Source of the DNA: Heterostelium album PN500
Taxonomy: Eukaryota > Evosea > Eumycetozoa > Acytosteliales > Acytosteliaceae
Assembly: GCF_000004825.1 (NCBI RefSeq)
Contig: NW_008805066.1
Coordinates: forward strand, 930,001-994,000
Direction: 5' to 3'
Length of the DNA stretch: 64,000 nt
In this document: in pieces, positions 53,518 to 63,993 of the stretch
Position numbering within the stretch: the first letter of the stretch is position 1
Layout of the letters: each line of letters starts with the position of its first letter
Position numbers and translations under genes: made by a program
Notes under the pieces: generated by a model
The model's database searches: none
The model's input: the letters and a program-made list of their open reading frames with translations, nothing else
Told to the model about the DNA's origin: nothing

Positions 53518-54598
53518 ATGACAAGTAAATGTGTAAAACATCAACAATCAAATGAATTCATTTGTTATCAATGTAATAGTTTGATGTGTTCAATATGTAT
53601 CATCAGTCATAACAAAGATCATCCTGATCATTCAAATGTGCAAAAATCGATGACATCAAACAATCATGGGGTACATTTAAATTTGCTGATATTACTGACA
53701 GCACCACAAAAACAACAACAAACATTGATAGAACTGTATCTACACCATCAATAAATACAACAACATCAACAAACAACAATGATAATAAACAATCTTATAT
53801 TTTCATAACACACGAATCATACGGAGCAACACTGATCAACACATCAAACAACAATTCAGTTGAAGTATTAAAGTTTGATTATAAATTTAATAATACATGC
53901 CCCTCGATTGTTGCAATTGGAGAAAATATCTATATATTCGGGTGGAGAATACAATGCAAATAAATGGATTAAAATATCAATGAAATCGAAATCAATTGAA
54001 CATTTTGGTATTATAGAAGGAATCAAAGGTGATCGTAATATTTCAGTTTGTTATGATGGTCAAGATCATATCTATTTAGTGAATGGTGCCGGTCTTAACT
54101 ATAGAATTGATCGATTCAACATCAAAACAATGAAATTTGAATCATATCATCAATTACCTTTTGGCTATGGTATAAGCATCGTCAATGATCTTCAAAGGTT
54201 CATTATATTCAATATCGTTCAATCAAAATAAGCTATTTCAATTCGATTTGACAAGTAGAACGATAACAAATCATCGAATTGACTTTATACCAACATCAAC
54301 ATGTCATGACAACAATGGAAATTTCTTTATATTAGATACAACAAACAAACGATTCATCAAATACAATGTTGAAACCAAACAATCAATCAATCTTAATGCA
54401 ATATCTCTAACAAATTTACAGTTTTCATGTGTAATGTATCATCGAGAATCACCTACATCAAGTTATATCTTTTCATTTGGTAATTCTCTTGAATATAATT
54501 TCAAATATTCAATTGAATCCAATCAATATGAACCATTCTTTAGAGATATTATTAATCACAAAAGATACTGGTGTGCATCTACTTCAATTACATTTTAA
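53518..54598 (+). pseudogene. family member G: decayed and internally deleted B-box/propeller gene
   Basis: The B-box is intact (C5, H8 ... H38; MTSKCVKHQQSNEFICYQC), but the sequence then jumps: the coiled coil and most of the Ser/Thr linker are missing, and the propeller begins in another frame. Two further frame changes occur, near 53940 (an extra G in TCGGGTGG) and near 54180 (inside the SSMIFKGS codons). Variable patches are still those of a distinct member: Arg-Asn cassette at 54034-54039, AGLNY, TST before CHDN, LDTTN and NSLEY. Its last 137 codons are open. Confidence 0.88.
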
Positions 54599-55222
54599 TA
54601 AATAATTTTTGATAAACAGAGCATCTAAATCACCAATTTATGTTTATTTTTTAGATTATCATTGAAGATTAGGAAGTGATAGGTTAAGGTCAGAGTTGTA
54701 AATTAATTTTATCGAACTAACTATGATCATAGGTATTCAATGGTCTTTAACATTGTCAAGCAAATTTTCTTTGTTTTTTTTAAGTAAAAACAAATTAAAG
54801 GCAGAACTAGTAGTAATGTTGATATTGGATCATACAAATAGAAGCATTTTTTTAAAAAAAATGGAAGCTATTTCCTCAAAAGTCAAAAGATTCTTTGGAA
54901 TTGAGACAATCTTGATCAGATTTTTTAAAAATAACCAGATAATAATTTATTTGATATTTTATAAAAATTTAAATCTAAATACCGTTTCCAATAAATATTA
55001 AGTGATCTTCATCATAAATCATGATAATATGAGATTTTTAGATAAAATTTTATCAAAGATATTTTAAATTGTCATAGATCTTATAGATTTTTTTTTCATA
55101 AACTTTGTTATATATAATGATCAATCAACATGTGAATCATAATATATAAATAATCTTAGATTTATTATAATTATATATTCTTGGATTGTTTATTTTAGTG
55201 ATACTAACTAAAAGTTTAAAGA
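54599..55222. other. spacer
   Basis: A 92-codon frame at 54723-55001 is Lys/Ile/Phe-rich without domain or homology I recognise, so I treat it as spacer. AT-rich promoter of the next gene. Confidence 0.45.
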
Positions 55223-55801
55223 ATGAATAATAGTAGTAGTATGATCTTCAAAACATTAGTTGTATTATTGGCTATATTGGGTGTATGTAATGCAAATTCG
55301 CCATACTATCTAGTAATTGCAAATATAGGTTATACCAATGGTGATTGCAATGGCGATGTTCACAATGCCTACAGCTATCAGGTGAACACCTGTGCTAATG
55401 GAGTGGCCACCTACTGTTCACCTAACGATAATGTCGGTACTATCGCCTCGTTCTTTGATAACGATTGTTCATCTAGTCCTCTGAATATAGTTACCTATCC
55501 GCTTGGTTGCAATGGACAATCCCTGGTTCTCTGTCAACAAGGTCCCTTCAATAATCACAGTGCTTCTACCTACGCCAGATACGAAGATTCCGCCTGTCAA
55601 ACTGCGCCAACCTTTACACAGACCTACATTTCAAAGGTATGCAATGAGGGTGTCGTGACTACTTGCGACGATACATCGACCACCATCACCACCTTTGAAA
55701 ACAGCGACTGCTCTGGTAAATCAACGTCGATGACACACACTTTGAAAACACAATGTCATACCGGTACACAAGGATACGAACAGAGTATCTGTAATGCATA
55801 A
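55223..55801 (+). CDS. secreted cysteine-rich protein
   Basis: Single exon, 192 residues. Residues ~7-24 (MIFKTLVVLLAILGVCNA) are a signal peptide with a good AxA-type site. The mature part has three imperfect ~45-residue units, each with a cysteine pair and an (Asp/Asn)-(Ser/Asp)-x-Cys-Ser/Gln turn: FFDNDCSSS, YEDSACQT, FENSDCSGK. Extracellular disulfide-stabilised domains of this kind are common in dictyostelids (matrix, spore coat, secreted lectin-like proteins). I recognise no family. GC-rich coding sequence with no intron. Confidence 0.85.
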   Translation: MNNSSSMIFKTLVVLLAILGVCNANSPYYLVIANIGYTNGDCNGDVHNAYSYQVNTCANGVATYCSPNDNVGTIASFFDNDCSSSPLNIVTYPLGCNGQSLVLCQQGPFNNHSASTYARYEDSACQTAPTFTQTYISKVCNEGVVTTCDDTSTTITTFENSDCSGKSTSMTHTLKTQCHTGTQGYEQSICNA

Positions 55802-56129
55802 TAAAATGTATATGTATTTCAATAAATAGTAGAGTAGGATGAAGAGAATGAATCTTAAAAAAAAAAAGATTAATCATTTAAACGAAGTTATAAAATAACA
55901 ATCTTATCGTGATCAGTTTTGACAAAATTTTGAATTTTACTGAAAATGATTACTGATTATAGCAAACAGTTATAATGCAAATAGTTCGAAAGTTAGTAGC
56001 ATTAATAACAGTATCAGTAATGAGATGTATGAATGGTCTTTTTTTTCTTTTAATAGACTCTCGAACCAAAATGTAGACTTGTATGTTATAACCATAATAT
56101 TTAGCATAGTTAGAGTGTGACTGTGATAT
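55802..56129. other. spacer
   Basis: AT-rich. Several open stretches on the minus strand continue into the duplicated module, without a domain. Confidence 0.4.
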
Positions 56130-57770
56130 TTGATCATTGCTAACCAAATTATTATCATAGATGACATATCTATCTTGTACCATACAATTTGAACATCAAC
56201 CATACATAGAGATACATTTTGATTCACAATAATTATTGTGGATGGTGGATGCCTATTCGAGATGATATTGTATAAGTTAAGCAGTATAACTCAGCTTGAT
56301 GAGGCATGCCAATTTAGAGATATGACCACCACCGCTATTAATCAGTACGCCGACTTAGCACATCGCTTTGGAATAGTAGAAAGACATGGAAGATCGAGTA
56401 GTAGAGTCGATAGCTCTCCGGCGAGGATCATGACGGATGACAGTGTATTTGGTCAAGTTTGTCAGGCAAGATGCATCTCTGGTCTCAAAACATTCGCGAT
56501 AACAAATATCACGAACAGAGACCGATAGATTGGATAACATTCGGTTTTTGTAGGATAGACGTAGTAGAAAGCATCTCCAATATCCATTGGTGTTGGTGAG
56601 TAGCACTTCAACAGTCCACAAACAGATTGTGTAGCATCCAAGCGTAATGCATTGTCGGCAATGGAAGATAGCCAAATCTTTACCTTAGCATCTCAGCATC
56701 TAGTATCTGTCACTTGGAGATTGGCAGTCAGACTCAATGCCATTGACCAGCAGAAGAACCTCTTACAATAGCCTAACAGTTTGTAATCTATATATTAGGA
56801 TAGCAGATCTATCTACACCCGTTTCATATATCTAACTTATCACCTTTTTTTTATTTAATAAAGTCATATAGGATCAAATAATTATATAATGATAATAGAT
56901 TGACGAATAAGGGACAGTTAGACTTTTACAAGACAATTATTTCAAAGAATAGACTTTAATAATAGTGTTTAAAAAATTTTGTATTTCTTTTAAATCATCA
57001 TTGTTGTTGTGTAATTTTAGTTGTTCTATATGTTTTAATTGCTCTTTCTTAACTACACTTCTGTTGGAAGTCTAATTTATTAAAGTTTGGACTGCTTTTA
57101 TTGTTATACATGTCTTTACGATCTCTTTCTCTTTCCATGATAATTGTGAATGAATCTAAAAATCTTCGATCATAACGTAGGTGGTTGTGGATCGTTAGTA
57201 TTAATCATATACAGTATATAGAATTTTGAAAAGCGACACACTACTTACCTACATTATTCATCTTTCATTTCATTTAGGATAAATAATCAAAGTCAAGACA
57301 GACCGATGATATAATTGCCACCCACTTTAACAGCCAATCTCATAACGGCACAGAAGGTTACAATAAGAACTACTAATTGAATGCAATGCAAAGGTTGAGA
57401 GAAAGAGGTTGCTGCTAGCAAAAATACAATTAAACATGTTATTTGACGATAACCATAAGTATCTTTGTGATTTAATTATTTATTATAGCATTAATTATAA
57501 ATTATAACACATTAATTAAATTAAGATATTAATTAAATTATGACAGCACTATAAATTATAACACATTAATTAAATTAAGATAGAGTGGCCACATTCCAGA
57601 GATCATCACCAAATCGCAAACAAAGATTGGTAGAGTACCAACACCTGGCATCTGTTGAAGCAATGAGAGCTGAAGACTAATAAAAACAACTACACCTGCT
57701 CTACAATTGTCGAATCAACTCTTCTCCAAATGCATTCTTCAGACTCGCTTGACGTACGTATTACACAGTT
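56130..57770. repeat. segmental duplication, copy 1 of ~1.64-kb module
   Basis: Near-identical to 61321-62958 in the same orientation, with occasional substitutions and small indels. It is less AT-rich than spacer in its first half. On the minus strand at ~56355-56675 there is a 106-codon frame. An alternative frame in the same place, ALRLDATQSVCGLLKC then GDAFYYVYPTKTECYP, looks more protein-like but is broken downstream. Both are probably a decayed gene. The second half has no frame. Unlike copy 2, this copy contains a tandem AT repeat at 57496-57582. It lies directly upstream of member H. Confidence 0.85.
57496..57582. repeat. 33-bp tandem repeat (period 54) inside module copy 1
   Basis: TATAAATTATAACACATTAA and the following 13 bases occur at 57496-57528 and 57550-57582. 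Copy 2 of the module has only a few bases at this point, so the repeat was gained here or lost there. Confidence 0.8.
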
Positions 57771-57981
57771 ATTTCATAATATCATTGTTTTTTCATGATA
57801 TGTGTGGTCACTTGAGATTAAGTTTTAGAAAATTCAATTTTTTATTTTTAATTTTAATTTGTTCAAAAATAGTCACCACATTTGTTTAAAAATTATTGTT
57901 ATAATCTTATCTTGTTTGTTTATTTAGTCAATACCTTCAAAAAATCAAATATTGATAGAAAGTTAATAATAATTAGAGAAA

Positions 57982-58303
57982 ATGACAATTAAATGTTTGA
58001 ATCATCAAAGATCACACGAATTCATTTGTTATCAATGTAATAGTTTGATGTGTTCAAAATGTATTACCATTCATATCAAAGATCATCCTGATCATTCCGA
58101 TAAAATAGAACATATCGATGAAATCAAGGATTCATTGAGTACATTAAAGTTAGATGATATTATTGACACCACAACAACAACAAACAATAATGACAGCACT
58201 AACAGCAGTAATAATAATTTTCATTCTCAAATCAAAAATAAAATTAAATCTCTTTGGGAATCATTAAGATCATCGACATCCAGATATCAATCATTATCAA
58301 CAA
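57982..58303 (+). pseudogene. family member H, 5' part (B-box) cut off by a LINE
   Basis: B-box complete (C5, H8, C16, C19, C24, C27, ITIHIKDHPDH), linker, and the first helix of the coiled coil up to ..SRYQSLST. Host homology ends at 58303, and the frame runs on only five codons into the LINE. Together with the downstream part, and counting the duplicated 9 bp once, the host sequence is a multiple of three with the length of the intact paralogs (~587 residues). The gene was therefore whole when the LINE landed. It shares leader sequence (CAATACCTTCAAAAAATCAA) with the gene beginning at 63994. Confidence 0.93.
58295..58303. repeat. target-site duplication, left copy
   Basis: TATCAACAA, identical to 59436-59444, immediately left of the LINE. 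The right copy continues into CAGAGAATGATATC, as in all paralogs. Confidence 0.93.
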
Positions 58304-59435
58304 ACTACACTCGGTGAGGAGAAACCAAGACCTTATGAACTATGCATTTGAAACGAAGAACCCACTATACACCAGCGCAATGAGACACATGGAATCATTT
58401 GACTACAAACTCACATTCAGTAAAGATGGAAAATGGCAAATAGATAAGGATGGAGAAACAATACTACACAATCACGATGGCAGCCCTACGATCACAAACA
58501 CCATTTCAGCTCACCTCAAGAATGTATATAGAGAACAACACCCAATCGAACCAACAGCTAGAACCAAATTCTGGATCAAACACAGAGAAAACATGGCAAG
58601 AAACTGGATAGCCCAATGGAGATTCATACCTCGACATGTTGACCACCACCTATGGCTTGCACTGACAGAGAACATGAACACCCTGTCAGCAAAAGGAATC
58701 ATGGGAAATGCCGTAACCGATCCAAAATGTAGAAAGTGCCATTCCGCAAGAGAGTCCATAGAGCACATTGTATCCTCATGCCACGCGATGAAACTACTAT
58801 GTATAGTACCAAGACACAACATGGTAGTGAAAGTGATACTCAAAGAGATGCTGAAGTTCCACAGAATACCTTACAAGCCAGGCGCAGTCTACCAGTCTGA
58901 TACCATTGAGATCCTACATGAAGCCAGAATAGATAATGCACTAACCAAAACCAACAAACCAGATCTAATCGTTAAGAACCGAACCAAGAAATCAATCAAA
59001 ATCATCGAAATATCAGTACCATATGACAACAACATTGTTAAAAGAAGCCGAGATAAGATTGAAAAATACCAACCACTAGCAGCCGCACTTAAGAAGAGTA
59101 ACCCAGACCACAAGGTAGCAGTCATACCTATAATCATTGGTGCCTTTGGTACATACAACACAGAGACAACCAAAGAAGGTCAACCTACGGTCCACGACCT
59201 ACCCTACTATCTGAAGCAGCTAGACATCAGAGACCACTCCTACACTTTAAATAAGATCATCCGATCTTCAATCACCGGAACAGCCAGCCTGATCAGCCAC
59301 TGGCAAGGGTTAAAACTGTAAAATTCAAACTAATGTCCAATAGAAGTCAACATACTAAAGCAACCAACTCTGTTTTAATTAAACACAAATTTAAATAAAA
59401 TATGAACACTTTTAAAATAAAAAAAAAAAAAAAAA
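58304..59435 (+). mobile_element. 5'-truncated non-LTR retrotransposon (LINE) with restriction-like endonuclease
   Basis: 1132 bp ending in an A-rich tail, flanked by a perfect 9-bp duplication: a target-primed insertion. One frame is open from the left junction to 59321 (~339 codons). It encodes the end of an ORF2-type protein: a C-x2-C-x8-H-x4-C knuckle (CRKCHSARESIEHIVSSC), then TNKPDLIV, an IKIIEISVPYDNN strand and RSRDKIEKYQPL. That is the KPD..(D/E)...K..KY pattern of the restriction-like endonuclease found in R2, R4, NeSL and CRE-type LINEs. The reverse transcriptase itself is missing, so the copy is 5'-truncated. The known tRNA-targeting TRE elements of Dictyostelium have an apurinic-type nuclease instead. 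The intact frame and exact duplication suggest a young insertion. Confidence 0.92.
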
Positions 59436-60886
59436 TATCAACAACAGAGAATGATATCAAACAACATTTTGAACAATTACATCAATATCTAATCATTGAA
59501 GAACATAAACTACAAAGAGATATTATCAATGATAAACATACAATCACAAATCAAATCGATAAAAATATCATGAATTTGAAATATTTAATAAATATTATAA
59601 TATTATTTAATAAATTAAATAATAATAATAATAGTAGTGATAATAATAGTAATGGTATTATTAATAACGAGGATACATCAATTATACCAGATACAACAAC
59701 ATTATATTCAACAACAACAATAATGGAATCAATAACAACAAGTTCATCATTACAATCATTCATCAATCATAATAATCAAACATTATTCAATGATAAAAAT
59801 AATAATTATTTCAATATTGATGAACTTATCAAACAACATTCCTCAGATTCATCATCAATATTATTAGATATCATTCATAAATACAACAATCAATTCAATG
59901 AATCAACAACAAACACAGACGATAATAACTTAACATTATCATCATATAAATTAACAATCAAACAACCTGATTTCAATCAATTGAATTCAATCATTGAACA
60001 ATCAATCAAACTTGATAACATTGAATCAACTGAATCAATAAATACAACAACAACAACAAACAACAATGATAATAAACAATCTTATATTTTCACAACACAC
60101 CAATCAAAAGGAGCAACACTGATCAACACATCAAACAACAATTCAATTGAAGAATTAAAGTTTGATTATCAATTTGATTTTATATACTCCGCTATTGTTT
60201 CAATTGGTGAATATATCTATATATTCGGTGGATATACCAATGAAAACAAATGGATTAAAATATCAATTCGATCGAAATCAATTGAACATATTGGTGATAT
60301 CGAAGGAATCAAAGGTGATTATTTTATATCAGTTTGTTATGATGGTCAAGATCATATCTATTTAGTGAATGGTTGGAAAATAAAGAATAGAATTGATCGA
60401 TTCAACATCAAAACAATGAAATTTGAATCATATCATCAAATACCTTTTGGATATGATCGTCAAGTATCATCAATGATCTTCAAAGGTTCATTATATTCAA
60501 TATCATACAATCAATATAAGCTATTTCAATTCGATTTAACAAACAGAACGATAATAGATCATCAAATTGACATTATACCATTCTCAGCATGTCATGACAA
60601 CAATGGAAATTTCTTCATATTAGATCGATTAAACAAACGATTCATCAAATACAATGTTGAAACCAAACAAACAATCAATCTCAATGCTGTTCCTCTCGCA
60701 AATGCATATTATCCATTTGTGATGTATCATCGAGAATCACCAACATCAAGTTATATCTATTCATTTGGCTATTCCAGTAATTGTAATTTCAAATATTCAA
60801 TTGAATCCAATCAATGTGAACCAATCTTTAGAGATATTATTAATAATAACAGATCGTGGTGTGCTTCCACATCAATTACATTTTAA
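59402..60886 (+). pseudogene. family member H, 3' part (coiled coil and propeller), possibly re-expressed from a LINE-tail ATG
   Basis: The host resumes at 59436/59445 and stays open to 60886. An ATG inside the LINE tail (59402) is in frame and adds only MNTFKIKKKKKI before the host coiled coil, giving 494 residues: no B-box, but complete coiled coil, linker and propeller. Patches: DFI before YSAIV, SIRSKS (Arg for Lys/Met), Tyr-Phe cassette (60320-60325), WKI, YNQYKL, FSA, LDRLN, VPLANAYYPF, YSSNC and a NNRSWC tail. Since the frame is undamaged, loss of the front half may be recent, or the rear half may still be made. Confidence 0.85.
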
Positions 60887-61093
60887 TAAATAAGTTTTGA
60901 TAAAATAAATATAACACTTTTTATTTCTTTATTATTTTCATTTCTTTTCATTTACACAGAATTTTGGTTTTCAGGAGAACCCCTTCAAAAAATTAGTGCG
61001 AGAAAAAAAAAAGTTAAATACCAGAACAAAAAAGAAAAAATAAATCAAATAAATAAATACCAAAAAGTGATAGATTGTATTAAAAGTTAATTA
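60887..61093. other. 3' flank of member H
   Basis: AT-rich. A short mixed stretch, GGAGAACCCCTTCAAAAAA, at ~60975. No gene. Confidence 0.5.
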
Positions 61094-61274
61094 TCATTTA
61101 CGTTTATTGGTAGAATTTTTTGAAAATGAACTTGTAGAATTATTACTATCAGATGTATAAATTTCTAAAACTTGGTTAGTTGAGCATTGATTTTCATGTG
61201 GTATAGTATCAGTACAATCATCATTGTAAGTAACATTTGGCAATTTTGTTTGTAAATTGGCAGGTGCAGATGTT
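61094..61274 (-). pseudogene. possible terminal exon of an unrecognised minus-strand gene
   Basis: From an AG acceptor at 61275-61276, the minus strand is open to a TGA at 61094-61096. It reads TSAPANLQTKLPNVTYN, a Thr/Asn/Ser-rich part with two cysteines, and a basic end NSTNKRK. Composition and splice site suggest real coding origin. An upstream part in the module (CESKC, then CSHCMVQCRNVIYDNN) is broken by a stop. It is probably the decayed 3' end of the module gene. Copy 1 of the module lacks this end. Confidence 0.35.
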
Positions 61275-61320
61275 CTAACTCTTTACAGTTTTCAATTAGA
61301 TACACAAATAGATCCCACAA

Positions 61321-62958
61321 TTGATCATTGCTAACCAAATTATTATCATAGATGACATTTCTACATTGTACCATACAATGTGAACATCAACCATACATAG
61401 AGATACATTTTGATTCACAATAAATATTGTGGATGGTGGATGCCTATTCGAGATGATATTGTATAAGTTAAGCAGTATAACTCAGCTTGATGAGGCATGC
61501 CAATTTAGAGATATGACCACCACCGCTATTAATCAGTACGCCGACTTAGCACACCGCTTTGGAATAGTAGAAAGACATGGAAGATTGATCGAGTAGTAGA
61601 GTCGATAGCTCTCCGGCGAGGATCATGACGGATGACAGTGTATTTGGTCAAGTTTGTCAGGCAAGATGCATCTCTGGTCTCAAAACATTCGCGATAACAA
61701 ATATCACGAACAGAGACTGATAGATTGGATAACATTCGGTTTTTGTAGGATAGACGTAGTAGAAAGCATCTCCAATATCCATTGGTGTTGGTGAGTAGCA
61801 CTTCAACAGTCCAAACACAGATTGTGTAGCATCCAAGCGTAATGCATTGTCGGCAATGGAAGATAGCCAAATCTTTACCTTAGCACCTCAGCATCTAGTT
61901 TCTTTCACTTCGAGATTGGCAGTCAGACTCAATGCCATTGACCAACAGAAGAACCTCTTACAATAACTTAACAGTTTGTAATCTATATATTAGGATAGCA
62001 GATCTATCTACACCCGTTTCATATATCTAACTTATCACCTTTTTTTTAATTTTAATAAAGTCATATAGTGATCAAATAATTATACGTTGATAATAGATTG
62101 ACGAATAAGGGACAGTTAGACTTTTATGAGACAATTATTTATTTGTTAAAATATGTAATAATAATAAATTGGAATATATATAACTAAGAGTAATGTCCTC
62201 TACATCAAAGAATAGAGTTTAATAATAGTGTTTAAAAAAAAATCTGTATTTCTTTTAAATCATCATTATTGTTGTGTAATTTTAGTTGTTCTATTTGTTA
62301 TAATTGCTCTTTCTTAACTACTTCTGTTGGAAGTCTCATTTATTAAAGTTTGGACTCTGCTTTTATTGTTATACATGTCGTTACGATCTCTTTCTCTTTC
62401 TCTTTCCATGATAAATGTGAATGAATCTAAAAATCTTCGATCAAAACGTAGGTGGTTGTGGATCGTTAGTATTAATCTTATACAGTATATAGAATTTTGA
62501 AAAGCGACACACTACTTACCTACATTATTCATCTTTCATTTCATTTATGATAAATAATCAAAGTCAAGACAGACCGATGATATAATTGCCACCCACTTTA
62601 ACAGCCAATCTCATAACGGCACAGAAGGTTACAATAAGAACTACTAATTGAATGCAATTCAATTACATGTAAATGTTTAAGAGAGAAAGAGGTTGCTGCT
62701 AGCAAAACTACAATTAAACATGTTATTTGACGAGAACCATAAGTATCTTTGTGATTTAATTATCAAGATAGAGTGGCTACATTCCAGAGATCATCACCAA
62801 ATCGCAAACAAAGATTGGTAGAGTACCAACACCTGGCATCTGGTGAAGCAATGAGAGCTGAAGACCAATAGAAACAACTACACCTGCTCTACAATTGTCG
62901 AATCAACTCTTCTCCAAATGCATTCTTCAGACTCGCTTGACGTACGTATTACACAGTT
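61321..62958. repeat. segmental duplication, copy 2 of ~1.64-kb module
   Basis: Partner of 56130-57770. The minus-strand frame here is 113 codons, and differs from copy 1 at its end because of a 4-base insertion (GATTGATCGAG versus GATCGAG at ~61584). Such a change in the frame, together with stops elsewhere, argues that the frame is not under protein constraint. The copy lacks the 33-bp tandem repeat and has TTACATGTAAATG-type extra bases at ~62664. Confidence 0.85.
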
Positions 62959-63850
62959 CGACAAGTAGTTCCGATACTATTCAAACTTCATAGGTAGCCA
63001 AAAAAAAAGAGTTAGAAAGATAATTTAACAAATTAATTTCCAAAGATAGCCATGATTACCTTAGATTTAACTCAAGTGACCACACATATTGTTCTAAAAT
63101 TAACATTTTAGAATTCTAATAATCAAATCAACCGACACTTCAATAATTTATTAAGAATTCAACTATCACAATTCAAACAGTTTATGGACACGATTTCAAA
63201 TAACTTAAATTAATAATCCAGCTGTTTAACAATAATTAAATATATTAGAATAATATCAACATTCAGTGAATCAACAAAATATCAATCTACCAAAGTTAAC
63301 ATAAAGAAATAACCAACAAGTTAATCTACAATGAATACCAAACTAGTTAATCAAGAACAGATTTCTGAGATTGAGCAACTGCACTGGTCGAAGAAATCCA
63401 ACAGTATAAATATCTTGGAAATCCATTATAGAAATTAATTAATTATTCAACATTATTCAACATTACCAAATATTATTCTTATCTTCAAATTGTAAAATAA
63501 ATAAATTATTATCTTTAAATATTATACTGTAAATTATATCTCTAAATTTTATTACATTCATTAAATCTATATTCCTCGTACCAAAACTATTCCTAAAGTA
63601 ATTCCTAATCTTATATCAAAGTTGTCAGTATTATATTTATATGTTTATATGTATATTATTACCATTGTAAAATAACATATATCATGAAAAAACAATGATA
63701 TTATGAATTTTTTTCGGTTTAGTATTTACCAAACAGAAAAATTACATATGGTTTAAAATTAAGTTTGACATTCTTTGTTGATCTTTATCGTTTCGTGTAT
63801 TTAAAGAAAAAAAATGCTAAAAAAACCATCAAAAACTTTAAATCGAGTTT
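62959..63850. other. extra ~890 bp between module copy 2 and the next family promoter
   Basis: At the equivalent place in copy 1 there are only ~47 bp. The 19-mer CTCAAGTGACCACACATAT at 63071-63089 is the exact reverse complement of 57798-57816, so part of this stretch is inverted relative to copy 1. Otherwise AT-rich without gene. Confidence 0.7.
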
Positions 63851-63993
63851 TTAAGTTTTAGAAAATTCAATTTTTTATTTTTTATTTTAATTTGTTCAAA
63901 AATAGTCACCACATTTGTTTAAAAATTATAGTTATTTAGTCAATACCTTCAAAAAATCAAATATACATAGAAAGTTAATAATAATTAGAGGAA
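63851..63993 (+). promoter_or_regulatory. promoter of the next family member, duplicate of the member H promoter
   Basis: Matches 57818-57981 (for example AAAATAGTCACCACATTTG and TAGTCAATACCTTC) apart from a ~22-bp gap. It ends at an ATG in the same context. Confidence 0.8.

Noticed and set aside
54723-55001. 92-codon frame between member G and the secreted protein
   Set aside because: Lys/Ile/Phe-rich, no signal or domain; kept as spacer.
56355-56675. 106-codon minus-strand frame in the duplicated module as a real gene
   Set aside because: In the second copy a 4-base insertion changes its end, and another frame in the same place looks more protein-like; better seen as decayed sequence.
57496-57582. 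CRISPR-like or satellite array
   Set aside because: Only two AT-rich copies with a short spacer; a simple local duplication explains it.
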